NCBI GenBank assembly: GCA_003508835.1
Contig: PUFA01000034.1
Span: 1,054,001 to 1,118,000 of the forward strand
Reading direction: 5' to 3'
DNA from: Eonycteris spelaea
Lineage: Eukaryota > Chordata > Mammalia > Chiroptera > Pteropodidae
Length of the DNA stretch: 64,000 bases
Positions within the stretch are counted from its first letter, which is position 1; the number at the start of each line of letters is the position of its first letter. Of this stretch, positions 1 through 10,450 are shown piece after piece. The notes beneath the pieces were generated by a model that was not told the DNA's origin, made no database searches, and was given only the letters and a program-made list of their open reading frames with translations. The translations under genes were made by a program, and so were the position numbers.

Positions 1-589
1 ATCTGATCCAGAACTAGACCTAAGCAAGAACGCAGCTGCCTCGCGGAGGACCTGCGCCGGCATTCCACCCACAGAACCTTTTCTGATGGGTGTGTAAGAC
101 CAAATCCCCACACTAGCTGCGTGAGTGAAACTTCCACTGTTACACAACACTCAGGTGCTTCTGTTTTCGCCTGACGGTGGGAGCCGCCGGCAGAATGCCG
201 CGTTTCTGAAATCACGCCAGACCACAGTGCTTTCGAGAGCATTCCACTTAACCCAGGAGTCTAACTTCCAGATACGCCCCCGGAAACAGAGCCCTGAAGA
301 ACAAAACCAGTTCGTGTAACTGTCGTTGCAGCGTTATATATTTACATATTTTAATTAAAATTGTAAAGGCATGACATTTTGTTGTAAAAACTCCCGTAGC
401 AGAGAAAGACATACAGTGAGACATGTTAGTATGTCCTGCCACATGTCTTTCCTCTCTAATTTGCTTCTCAGAGGTAAACATGGTCCACAGTGTTACTCTA
501 AACTTGTTATTTATGTACATGAATATATTAGAGACATTTTTGGACAAGCTCTCGTTTGTATTTTGAGAAGATTTAAGGGAATACTGAAA
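1..589. other. Non-coding, nothing recognised
   Basis: I see no repeat family, RNA gene or convincing exon here. The first 300 bases are of moderate GC with scattered CpG, and the rest is AT-rich. Short open frames on both strands overlap each other and match nothing I know. Confidence 0.5.
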
Positions 590-840
590 TAATAAGGGGA
601 TCCGTGAAATACTGCAAGCAAACACGACCCACCCAACCAACGAATCCACAAGCCACCTAAATGCCATTGGCATGGGACAAGGCAAGTGAATTTTGCATCA
701 TCTAATGGAATGCTGTGCGTACATAAAAAGAATGAGAATGCCTACATGCACTGAAGTGGAAAGATGTCTAAGGTATGCCATTAAGTGAAAAAAGCGAGTT
801 GCAAGATAGAATGTACAGTGTTATTCCTTTTTAGTACAAT
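590..840 (+). mobile_element. Old L1 3'-end fragment, sense
   Basis: The segment resembles the sense 3' untranslated region of old L1M-type LINEs. It carries the run of a mutated 'ATGGAATACT' motif, 'AAAAAGAATGAG', then 'TGGAAAGATGTC' and 'TTAAGTGAAAAAAGC' in the family's usual order. It is heavily diverged, has no poly-A end, and is followed at once by an L1 piece in the opposite orientation. The two are therefore separate insertions or a rearranged one. Confidence 0.6.
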
Positions 841-870
841 AATAGAGTATTGCATACTATACCATTACTT

Positions 871-1336
871 AAACTTGGATCCTGCAACCTTGCTATAATT
901 GCCTATTAGTTCCGGGACTTGTTTTTGGGTCTGTTCTTTCAGATTTTCTATAAGTACGATCATGTTATCTATAGTTTTATGTCTTCTATCCCTAAGCTTT
1001 GTACCTTTCATTTCCTTTTCTTGCCTTATTGCATTAGTGAGGACTTCCAGTACAGTGTTGAACAGGAGTGGTGAGCGGAGGCATGCTTGCCTGTTGGAAT
1101 CTGAGTTGAGAAGCTTCTAATTCTCACTGTTGAATATGTTAGCTGTAGGTTTTTTTTTTTTTTTTGTAGATAGATTTTATCAAGTTAAGAAAGTTTCTCT
1201 CTATAGAGATAATTTACTGAGAGGTTTTTTTTTTTTTTTAAATCATGAATGTGTGCTGGATTCTGTCAAATGCCTCGTCTGTCTCTGTTGACATGATCAT
1301 GTGATGTTTCTTCTTCCACTTGTTCATATTGTGGAT
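871..1336 (-). mobile_element. L1 ORF2 (reverse transcriptase region) fragment, antisense
   Basis: Read on the plus strand this follows the reverse complement of the L1 ORF2 RT region: 'CTTGCCTTATTGCATTAGTG', 'GGACTTCCAGTACAGTGTTG', 'GTGGTGAGCGGAGGCATGC' and 'ATCATGAATGTGTGCTGGAT' occur in family order. Two T-runs (about 1150-1166 and 1225-1239) and missing stretches between them show internal decay or deletion. Frames are broken, so no protein can be made. It is a dead relic. Confidence 0.8.
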
Positions 1337-1879
1337 GAAAAGGGGCTCTGTAATAAATCTGACCGAATGTAACCCTACAGGGAAATCTGATCGTAAATTC
1401 CTAACTGGGCAGGTCATAGAGAGTGGTCATGCTCAGGCCTATAAAAGGTTTATCTTCACCTTAATCGAGCCCTGTCCATTGTTCTCCCGCGTCTAACACG
1501 CCTTTGAACTGCCTCTTTTTCAGACCCCTCGGAGGAAGCACAGACACTCGTTAGCTGTCCTGCAATCCAGCCCCCACCTCGCTTTCCTCCATCTTCACAT
1601 AATCTTTGTTTCCTCCTTAAGTTCAAACGTAGGAAAGGAACTGCACCGCTGTCATTCTCTCCAGCCTTTGAGCTCCGCTTCCCAACAGTGTCATCGGTCG
1701 GGCTGAAATAAACTCTTATAAAATTTTTCTGCCGGTTTGAATGTTCTTCTGTCAACAATGTCGTGGACTATCGCATTTCATTTTCTTTGTGAAAATAAAT
1801 AAACAAAAACCTCTTTTGAAATAAAGTCAGGCGCTAGAAGAGAGAACTCTGACCCGCGTGTCACTCGGCGCACACACTG
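1337..1879. other. Non-coding, nothing recognised
   Basis: Moderate-GC sequence with a TATA-like run (about 1440, 'CTATAAAAGG') and AATAAA-type motifs near 1795. These occur by chance often, and I see no gene attached to them. Part may belong to the LTR that follows, whose left edge I could not fix. Confidence 0.4.
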
Positions 1880-2195
1880 AGCCCAGCTCGAAGTGAGGCG
1901 ACCTTCCTACCCCAGCGGCAGGAAGAAGAGCTCCCTGCTGCCCAGCAACAGCTCAGCCAATGGGAGGCGCCAGACCCAGCCAATGAGAAGCCTCTGCTCT
2001 TCGACCTTCCGCTCTCCTCCAATAGACTCTTTGTTTACAAGAGCCCCGCCCAGGTCCATGAAAGAGCGTTCTCCTCCTTTCCAGCTTCTCTGGGCTTGCA
2101 CATGGTCACCATGAGACTGTGTGTCCCAAATTGCAATTCTTTATTGTTCTCAAATAAACTCATTTGCTGGAGAAACATCTGGCTGTCTATTTCTT
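1880..2195 (+). mobile_element. Probable solo ERV LTR fragment (class I-like)
   Basis: Three CCAAT boxes on the plus strand (near 1956, 1978 and 2018) are followed by an AATAAA signal near 2153 and then a short U5-like segment ending in 'AAAGGTCAACA'. This order of promoter boxes, polyadenylation signal and CA end is typical of gammaretrovirus-like ERV LTRs. I found no internal gag, pol or env sequence beside it, so it is best read as a solo or truncated LTR. I could not identify the 5' TG end or a target-site duplication, and the family name is unknown to me. Confidence 0.45.
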
Positions 2196-2779
2196 AAAGG
2201 TCAACAGTTTTCATACTCAAGATATTTTTGCATAAGTCACGATGTTTTGAATGTTTTTGGAGTATGAGTCTCAGGATTTATGCTCTAGTGTTAATTTTGG
2301 GGTGTCAGAGAAATATGGGAAGAAGCTCTCTGGTACTGCGGTGATGTTCTATGTTGCTACAGCAATAGTTCAGGCATCCTTCTTAGTCTCCACACAACAG
2401 CACTGTATACCTGATCTGGCTAACTAAATCTCTGTGTTTTAAAATCTTGAGTTCAAAGAATCTGGAAGAGAGTCAAACAAGATACGTCAGAATGTTGATT
2501 CCCGATAATAAACAATCAGGGACTACTCTGTATAAGACTTAACGAAAAGAAAAGAAAATTGATAACTTTATAAAGCAATATTACAGAGAAAAATCACTAG
2601 CTAATGCAGCAAACTGCTTCAAAAGAAACCAGAGCAAATGTTTTCCAATGAAATAGAGTTGTAATGAATAGGAAGAAATGTTACAAGTCTTCTACTGTGT
2701 ATTCCATAAAACGTTCAGAAGATATTGCACCTGTGACAGGTGAGCAGGCAGTCATAGCGAAAGACAAATGAGATCAGGC
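2196..2779. other. AT-rich non-coding, nothing recognised
   Basis: AT-rich sequence with no family I can name. The right part may be the outer portion of the L1 that follows, but similarity is too weak for me to place an edge. Confidence 0.4.
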
Positions 2780-3490
2780 AAGAACGTGTAGAGACGTCAG
2801 ACTCAGTAGTGGAATTTAAATCCTAAATGGAAGCAGTGAGTAATAGATTTGGTGCCACAGAAAATAGGATTAGTTAAGCAGATGATATACATGAGAAATT
2901 CTCCTTGTACCTTAAAAAGGACGTTAAAGACAGGACAAAGAGGAGGAAGTGAGTGATGAGAGGGAAAAAAGAGACACAAACAACAGATCAGGGAGACCTG
3001 GCGCATCAGAAAGTATAAAATGGATAGAACACGTACTAAACAAAGACACTTTCTTGAGCCCTGAAGGAGAGATTAAACCTTCAGATTGAAAAGGCTCACT
3101 TAAAAACAAAGCAAACTTACTTGAAAGAGCCCTATGTGTAAACTTAGCATACTTTTATCTTTTAGGAATAAAGAAGGGATGAATTAAAAATAGAGAAAAA
3201 TAAGAACAATAAGAACAAAAACAGAAACAAATCGAGTAACCCCCGAAGCATCCAGAACCCTGTTTTCCAGCCTGGCTTCAGACTTTTCCGCAGAATCAAA
3301 ATCCAGAAGGCGATGCAGTGGTGCCCTTAGAATTCTGAAAGAAAATAGCTGTGAAAGCAATGAAACCGTCTGGGGAGTCGAGGTCAACAGATTTGGCGAG
3401 AGAGCAGCTGATATCAGAAATGCAGAGGAAAGGGGCTCTTGCATTCTATTTCTGCACGTGTGCAGATTAAAAGCACCTCTTACACATAAA
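2780..3490 (+). mobile_element. Old L1/HAL1-type ORF1-region fragment, sense
   Basis: Several landmarks of the ORF1 3' part of old L1 (and the related HAL1) appear in order: 'TTCAGATTGAAAAGGCTCAC' near 3079, 'GGCTTCAGACTTTTCCGCAG' near 3273, an 'AGAAGGCGATGCAGTGGTG' stretch near 3305 and 'AATTCTGAAAGAAAATAGCT' near 3331. The reading frame has many stops. It is a degraded relic, and L1 and HAL1 cannot be told apart by eye. Confidence 0.65.
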
Positions 3491-4899
3491 AATATTGGTG
3501 GAACAAACAAACAAACAAATGAGACCGTTAAACACCAGAATAGAGAAGAAAATGATGTCTACGTGATTGACAGCGGAGAGAGAAGGCAGTAATTTTTCTT
3601 TAAAACCCGGGGAAGTTCTCTTTCGTTCTAGACATCCCAGCAGCACGCGTGCCTAACCGCTGAGAGCTATGAGCCATGTGGCAGGTGCCACGTGCCGAAG
3701 GTTTGCATCCTGTCTGGATACAGTCTCAGGACTGAAGGCGCACCAACAAAGCCTCGGCCTCTCCGAGCTCTCAGGGAGCCAGGTGCTGCTGGGGCAGCAT
3801 CTGCACCTTGCGGGGTGGCGGGTGGGGAAGCTGACTCCCCCCCCCCCCGCCCCTTGATTCAGCAGATGTACCGCATAATTGGAGAGCCTCTGTCTCTTTG
3901 CCGGGAGAGGAAGAATCCTGCAGGGATCACTTTGCTTACGTTTCTGTCCCGCAGTAGCAGAACCGTCCTGCCCAGCCTGGGGCGGTGTCTTCAGAGCCAC
4001 TGCAGCCAGCCGTGCCCACCTGCCCTCTCCATGAGCCTCTCTTCCATGCCCTGGAGGTGCAGCCGGAGCTGAAAAGCCTAAATGCCGGTCACGAAACGGA
4101 GCTGACATCTTCTCTAAAGGAAAAGCCTCAACTTTCATTCTCCGACTTCTAGTTTGTGTTTGTGTGATAAGAAATTTTTTATTTCTTTTCTAATTTCCCA
4201 TCTGGCTGACAGCTGGCTTCCAGTGGCTTCCCATATCCATCTCGAGGGTCTTCTCTGTTTCCTCAGAGCTGAACACCTGTCGTGGCTGAGGCGCAGTCCC
4301 GAAGGCTTTGCCCGACTAAGCTTTCCAGGTGATGCTGACCGTGCTGGTATGTCTGGGGACAGAGCTCCCTACCACTCGCCCTCACTTGTCCTCCCACTTC
4401 CTATCCTCCGGGCCACCGCTGAGCTGGGTCCCTAATTTTCCCAATACCGTTGGTTTTCCCCTGAATCTAGGACCCTCCTCTGACCCTCCCCCTAGCCTCC
4501 CGCCCCTCCTTTTCTGTACTCTCCAGAAACCTCTGCTCTGTTCCGTCTGCGGGTCCCGCCTGATCTCACAGCACCATAGGACTCACTTCAGATCAGCCTA
4601 CGGACGAGTCGGCTGCCTCATTCCACTGTGACTCTTTTGTCTGTCCCAAATGTGTCCTGAAGTCCCTGTGTCCCCTGGCCAGACCTCCTCAAGTCGTCCT
4701 ATCAGTCCTACAGAGCCACCAAGGTCCACCCAGACGTCCTTTGAAGACTGGGTTTAGGTCATGTTTGAGGATTGTCCTCTGCCACTGTTTCACGGATGGT
4801 TCTTTTTCTCTCTGACTACTTCATACTCCAGTTTCTAGGCCACACGCTAAGTTATTCAGCTGGTCCCGGGACTGTCCTTCATTCCTCACCCAGGGACAC
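3491..4899. other. Single-copy-looking non-coding DNA with a poly-C run
   Basis: No gene or repeat family recognised. A run of 12 C lies at 3837-3848. Overlapping open frames on both strands near 3653-4138 (161 codons minus, 126 plus) are a mutual shadow pair with no domain or exon signature. The part from 4440 is C/T-rich. Confidence 0.45.
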
Positions 4900-5060
4900 G
4901 GGTTCACAGGGAGCTAAATCCACGTTCAAATCCAGACTCGGTCAGCTGGAATGATCTTGAATAAGATATGGAACTTCTCTGAGCCTCAGTTTCCTCATCT
5001 GCAATAGGAAAACAGTAATACCAACATCTGAGGCAGTCGCGGGGATTAAATATCGAAAGT
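4900..5060 (+). mobile_element. MIR SINE
   Basis: The MIR core is plain: 'AAATCCAGACTCGGTCAGCT' followed by 'TTCTCTGAGCCTCAGTTTCC' and 'TCATCTGCAATAGGAAAAC', then the 'GGGATTAAAT' segment. Diverged, non-functional relic of an ancient tRNA-derived SINE. Confidence 0.88.
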
Positions 5061-5179
5061 GTGAGGACACGGGAGAGACTCGGGTTCCGTCACTTTCTTT
5101 CTTTCCTTGCCATGTGCTGGGAGCCCACATCCGGCTCTGCAGATGGGGACCCCAAGATATCAGCCCCAAGTTTACACAC

Positions 5180-5620
5180 AGTCAGCTAAATTTTGATGTG
5201 AAGCTGTTTTATAGTCATAAAGTGTTATTTGTAAGGCAGAAATAATTACCTCAGTATGTTTGGCAAATATTATTTTTGCATTTTCTGAGACCTATCTCTA
5301 ATGTCATGGGAAACCCCAAATGGAAAATTACCTAGCTGAGAATTTTATGTAATCAGATTTATGTAATCAGAGAGCGAGCAAACTCTGCTGTGGCCTTTTA
5401 TGCCATTTAAAATAGGACGTCGTGTGGTTTATCTAGGCAATTGGCTTTGAAACATTTTGTACTTAAGGAAGATGCAGAAATTGGATGTATTTAATGGGAT
5501 AACACATGCACGGTCATTAAGAGGCGGGAACCAGGATATTTCTGAAATATCACGGAGATAAAATATGTGACCATCTAAAGGAGACACGGGCCGGGCAAAT
5601 GAAGATGGATTTCTGTCTGA
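5180..5620. other. AT-rich repeat-free block, possible conserved non-coding element
   Basis: An AT-rich stretch with no repeat family I can see, carrying several TAATTA/ATTA-like motifs and a short tandem echo (TATGTAATCAGA twice, 5348-5371). It has the look of ultrastable non-coding DNA near developmental genes. That impression cannot be tested without alignment. Confidence 0.25.
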
Positions 5621-5885
5621 GCTCTCAGCGGAGTCAGAAGACGGTCAATTTAAACTGGAAAGAAAAAGAACAGCATCAGTCTAGGCTCCGGCAGACACTT
5701 CTTTGCATCCTACTGTTAGAAAACAACTTTGGAACCACGCAAACGATTCTCGAGCGAAGTGAGGCCCTGGGATATTGACTTAACGCCTATGGAGACGTTG
5801 CTGGCCCTGACTAACAGCTGCAAAGAGCGTTCAGCCCCAATGAGCCTTCTCCGCCCACGGCCATGGGTCTCTGCTCTGATTCGAG

Positions 5886-5909
5886 TTTTTTTTTTTTTTT
5901 TTTTTTTTT
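5886..5909 (+). repeat. Poly-T tract, 24 bp
   Basis: Uninterrupted T run. It could be the reverse-complemented tail of a retroposon, but the sequence to its left shows no SINE or LINE 3' end that I recognise. Confidence 0.9.
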
Positions 5910-7188
5910 GCAGAAGGCTAAGTAAAGCTTGCAAAGGCAAAGTCACTGACATAAAATGGGGCAAATTCCTGTGGATTTGAGACAGATACTAAAAGGACAT
6001 CCTTTGCTGAGCCGCATCCCCTGATCCACCTAGCCGCGAGGCAGTGCATTGTTCCCAGAAGTTTTCTTTATTGGGCAGAGAAAACAGAGTGTTGTCGCAG
6101 GGTCAAAGGCCAGGGACGAATCATTAGAACTGCCAACCGCCTTTTGTTGTTCTGGGTGAATTCTCTACAAGATGATGAAACGTGGAATAAGATTCGCTAT
6201 TCAATGCCCGAGTCAAATGCCATCTCTGTACCTGGAAACTGGCTTATACGGAGACCTGCAGCTGAGAGCCGCAGTGTCCCCAAAATGTCCTCATTAGCAG
6301 ATCTAATGAGCTAACTCAGGTCTTCCCATACAGAGTTATTATATCCAAGGCCATGAAAAGTTTAAAGGAAGATTAGAATTTTGTAGAACCCTGAGTAATT
6401 TATTGGAAATTTTGTTTTCATTTCACTTCTGTAAAATGGCCATTTTCCCCACCTTCTCTTTACCAAATATTTTCTGTCAAAACAGATATGCGAAGGGTAA
6501 GTCCCTTGTCTACTTTAACAGAATAAATTGATCTTAATTTGTCAGCAATACATTGGTGGGATGTGGACAGGGACAACTTTCGTTTTCTGGTACCAGAGAA
6601 ATATGAAAATACCAAAAGGTCATCAGAAAAGCTTCGGACTCTTAATCTCACCAGCTGAGTCAGGAGTTCAAGTGTATACTGGGTCCATTATGCGAAAGTT
6701 TAAATTAAGACGACAATGAGCCATGTATATATGAACAACCTGAGGGTGAACGCTCGGACCAATTTTTCAATGAGATAAAAACGCAAACACAAAAATAAAA
6801 ACATGCTGCGGATAATTTGACGTGTGCCTGCATCGTTCCCCCATTACAAATAGGATGAAGGGTTTTGGGGTATGTCCATGTGAAAAGATGAGTGACAAAA
6901 TCTGCGAAATAATTAAACTTAGGACTTTAGTATATAGAAGGCGAGATAGACGAAATCTTTCTTGGTGTTGATCAACTTGGCTTGGGGAGATGGAAATTAG
7001 AGGTTGGAGCATCTGAGCTATTAGTGTCTTGACACATGTGGTAAGACGTTATATCGTGAATGGGGAGAAAGTAAAATTTAAAGCTATTCTCCTAGAAAGC
7101 ACAATAACAATGATTTTAAAAATGCACAAATCAATTTCAGATGAGGGAAAGAATTAGGGGCAATAAATTCAAATAAACGACAGCAGGA
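5910..7188. other. AT-rich non-coding, no repeat recognised
   Basis: Long, mostly AT-rich stretch. I recognise no LINE, SINE or LTR and no exon. Portions around 6120-6320 keep unbroken mixed-composition sequence and could be conserved. Confidence 0.4.
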
Positions 7189-7430
7189 TTGACTTTTGGG
7201 ATACTTGTCAAGTTGAGAGGCGGCCATAAATCATGGCGGACATGTCGCTGGTTCGATCAGAGTGAGGTGGTCGGGTGGGCAGATCGCCGGAGAGTTCGCG
7301 GGTTTGTGGAACGACGCAGCTCTCTGTTCGAGGTGCCTCTGCAGAAGAGAGTCCGATTTGTGCCCCTCGGAAGCAATTTCTATCGTAATTGTACCATAAT
7401 TCAATTCATTACAACCAAACCACCCTGATA
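7189..7430. other. Small GC/CpG-bearing patch with paired YY1-like motifs
   Basis: Inside AT-rich DNA, GC content and CpG count rise sharply. At 7219-7239 an inverted pair GCGGCCAT / ATGGCGG resembles two YY1 sites facing each other, and the second begins an ATG. An open frame runs from here to 7428 but starts with ATG only in some frames and matches no protein I know. It could be a small promoter, or the 5' end of an old processed pseudogene. Confidence 0.3.
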
Positions 7431-7654
7431 AATCCTCTGTGTTTTCGTCTGCCTGGGCAGCCTGGCTGAGGCTTTTGCCCCCACATACTTATGAAGAGTG
7501 TCCTGTTTAGCTCTAAAAAGCATCCCAGGTAGATGATAAATGATGTGGCTCTTTTATTAATCGAGTAAGTAGGAAAACTTATTTCTAAATGGGCAGAATG
7601 TAGGTTCGCATGACTAAAAGGGGAATGGTTTAGTGATGGATTTTTCCATGTCAC

Positions 7655-7965
7655 ATCGCGAGAGTTTTATCATTTGTTATAGTTGTATAGTATTCCACAA
7701 AATGGTTATATATTATAGAACCAGTCTCCTCTTGATGAGCATTTGGGTTATCGCCAATGTTTGGCTATCACCAACAAAGCGGCAACGTATCACTTTGTCT
7801 CTCCGTGGCTAGGTGTGTTCGATGAAGTCCCCACGTTGGATGAATGGAAGACGGGAACTGATTACTATTTGATAAGTATTGTCAAATTACTCCCTGATGG
7901 AACTGTACAGACGTCCTCCCGTCGGTTGTGTATAGAAGCGTTTGTTCCTTGAGAACCTTGCCAAC
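7655..7965 (-). mobile_element. Old L1 3'-UTR fragment, antisense
   Basis: The plus strand shows 'AGTATTCCACAAAATGGTTA', 'GATGAGCATTTGGGTTATCG' and 'TTTGGCTATCACCAACAAAG'. These are decayed forms of the reversed L1 3'-UTR landmarks (ATAGTATTCCATTG..., GATGGACATTTGGGTT..., TGCTATTA..AACAA). No poly-A/T boundary is visible. Confidence 0.6.
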
Positions 7966-8127
7966 GGATTGTTCTCACTTTTGAACCCTGTGTAGACTTC
8001 ATTTGCTTTCCTCTTCTTATAAGTGAGAGTCGGTGTACTTTCACTGATTGGCTTGGCTTCGGGAGATGCAAGTCCTTTACATTTTCTTTTCTGTATCTGT
8101 GCATATCCTTCATGTCATTTGTCCTTG

Positions 8128-8130
<3 letters not shown>

Positions 8131-8157
<27 letters not shown>
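8131..8157 (+). repeat. (CT)n then T-run
   Basis: Short CT dinucleotide run followed by a T stretch. Confidence 0.85.
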
Positions 8158-8158
<1 letters not shown>

Positions 8159-8869
8159 TCTTATTCTCTATACATTAGGGAGATTGGCCCTTCGCCTGTG
8201 ATTTGAGTTGTCAATATCTGTCCTATGTGAATACATTTCTGTTGCCTTTGGTTGTAAAAATTGGAAGCGATCTTACAAACCGGATGAACTCAGTGCAGAC
8301 GGCTGGTCACCGGCGTTTACCCGAAGGCTCCGTGTTAACCCTCAAAACCTGTGTTGATTTCCTTGCTTCGTGCTTTCTCCAAAGTTCTTTTGCATTAACT
8401 GCTCTTTGACCAAAGGAAAATCGAGTGCTTATTTAAAAGTCTTGGACGATAAGAATAAAGCGAAACACAGAAGCCCTCTGGTCACTTATGTACCTCATTT
8501 ATGGAACCTCTAGTGTGTGCTGAACATGGCGTCGTCTTTTTTTCAGGGTGATAAGTTAATGAAAACACAATATGGGGCAGGTTTTAGTGCCACCTGTGAC
8601 CTTCATTCCGCCTTGCCATGTCAGGAAATGTACTGACAGTGAGGTACTACGAAGTCCCATTGGAGCATGCCTCACTTTTCTCTCTGTCACAGAGCAGGGG
8701 AGACTCAGGGCCCTTGACAGCGGCTGGGAGACAGGCCTTGCCCACCCCTCAAATCGACAAATCCTGGGAACACGAGGTAGGTCTAGAAGCACCTTGAGGT
8801 GGTATCTGGGAAACTCCTGAAGAAGCTGAGCTAACAGACAGTGTGGGACGTGACTTCCTCCCCGTTGTC
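8158..8869. other. Non-coding, nothing recognised
   Basis: Mixed composition. Opposed open frames near 8556-8820 are chance partners. No family recognised. Confidence 0.4.
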
Positions 8870-9025
8870 ATGGCTACGCCAGGATAACTTGGAGTACTTA
8901 TCAAAAATACTACACACCTACAGATACATATGTTTAAGTCAGGGTTTAATAAACCTATATATATTTTTAATAGGTTCCAGGTGCTTGTTTCTGAGTAAAC
9001 CAATGTTCTAGACCCCTGTGGTCCA
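8870..9025 (+). mobile_element. Possible MER5-like hAT-Charlie remnant
   Basis: The stretch 'ATAACTTGGAGTACTTATCA' and, after about 75 bases, 'TTTTTAATAGGTTCCAGGTG' followed by 'CCAATGTTCTAGACCCCTG' resemble the two inverted arms of MER5-type non-autonomous hAT elements. Divergence is large and I could not confirm an 8-bp target duplication. Confidence 0.35.
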
Positions 9026-9582
9026 GGTGTGAGTTCCTGACACTTGGTGGGGACTAGACTAGGTCCTACTTGGATTTAAAAACCTCTGATTGCTTTTCAA
9101 AATTCAAGATGACATGATCGTCTGGCCTCCTTACCATTCTTAAATCTCATCTATCTTTTCCTTAAGCACGCAGCCAGGGCAGAGAGCCGCCGTTAGTCCT
9201 GTGCCGTAGGAAGTGATCACAAAAGTGACCTTTCTGAGTAGTTACGTCTATGCTCATGGACGTCTGGTTGAAATACCTTTGGTCGTTTTGTATCGAGTAA
9301 TAGCCACCATTTCCCTCAGCGCTCCGGCAGATCGTGTTTTCCAAGGATGGCTGACCTGGCATCTTCTTGCCAAGATGGGAAGGCTAATCTTCGCCTCCTT
9401 GAACTTGGATGGTGGCCTTTACTGGGACGAGCAGGTCCAAAGGGACAATACAGACAGGGCGTGTCTTCCAGCTTCCTGGTGGTGTTGTGCCCAGTGGACC
9501 CAGCTCCTGGAGGAAGCCACTCAGTTATAGAGCAGGCACCGTGCCCTTTGCCCTCTTCGCCACCCCACTGTGAGACAGGTAC

Positions 9583-10016
9583 TGCCGTCGGCAGGATAAT
9601 GGCCCCGAAAGGTGTCCACGTCCCAGCCCCAGAATTTGTGACTGTGTTGCCTCACTTGGCAAAGGGTTAAGATTGCTTACCAGTTTATCTTAAAATAGGA
9701 CGCGTCTTCGAGACCACCTGGCGGGGCCCCATGTCGCCAAAAGGTCCTTATGTGGCTGGCGGACGTGGGCAACGTGACGGGGGGGAATCTTGACCGACCC
9801 TCGCTGGCCTCAAGCTGGAGGAAGGACCCTGAGCCCAGGAATATGAGTGGTTTCTCGAAGCTGGGACAGGCGAGGGGACGATTCTCCCCCGGAGCCTCCA
9901 GACGAGGTGCGGCCCCACCGCCAGGCTCCCTTTACCCCCGCGAGACCCATGTTAGCCTCTCACCTCCGGAAGCAGGTGAGTCCACCACGTTCGTGGCCCT
10001 TCATGGCTGTAGGACC
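9583..10016 (+). mobile_element. MaLR (MLT1-type) solo LTR, sense
   Basis: Starts with the family's 'GGCAGGATAATGGCCCCGAA' form, continues through 'GTCCACGTCCCAGCCCC', 'AATTTGTGACTGTGTTGCCT' and 'GGTCCTTATGTGGC', and ends with decayed 'GTTCGTGGCCCTTCATGGCT'. These are the start, middle and end landmarks of an MLT1-like LTR. It carries many CpGs for so old an element. No MaLR internal region is present. Confidence 0.75.
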
Positions 10017-10039
10017 AGGAGACGGGGACAGGCATTGGT

Positions 10040-10450
10040 CCCCACCTTCAGAGAGGCGGGCCGGAGACGAAGAGCACCGGCGTCAGCAGCGTTCGCGGGC
10101 GCGCGTGGCATCCGGACCCAGGCGCGGTGACGCCGACGTGTGCGCTCCCTGGGAGCTCACGGCGTCGTCCTTCTCTTGGGAATTAGATGTGGCAAATGTC
10201 AGCGCTGGCAGCGTGAGGGGGGGGGCTCCCCCCAGCGCGGGACGTGTCCTGACAGGGACGCTGGGACATTGCCACTAGACCTAGTCAGGAATAACGCAGT
10301 AGAAACGCCGAACTCGAGGTTCTGGGGGAGGCGTAACGGAAGGGTGGAATTAAACGCGACAGTGTATGAAGCCGTGAGGGCGGCGGCGCGATTCTCTCTG
10401 GCTCCTCGTCCCGGGAGGCGCTGAGGCGAGCTCGGACTCAGGCGACGTGA
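10040..10450. promoter_or_regulatory. CpG-dense block
   Basis: CpGs cluster at 10050-10160 (including 'TTCGCGGGCGCGCGTGGC') and again at 10375-10450, in GC-rich sequence. It may be an orphan CpG island or a product of GC-biased conversion. No transcript start, exon or bidirectional gene pair is visible. Confidence 0.4.

Noticed and set aside
1440..1450. TATA box (CTATAAAAGG)
   Set aside because: Isolated motif with no start site, exon or CpG support. It could belong to an LTR, but the arrangement does not fit the CCAAT boxes 500 bp downstream.
5886..5909. Poly-T as the tail of an antisense SINE
   Set aside because: No SINE body could be recognised beside it.
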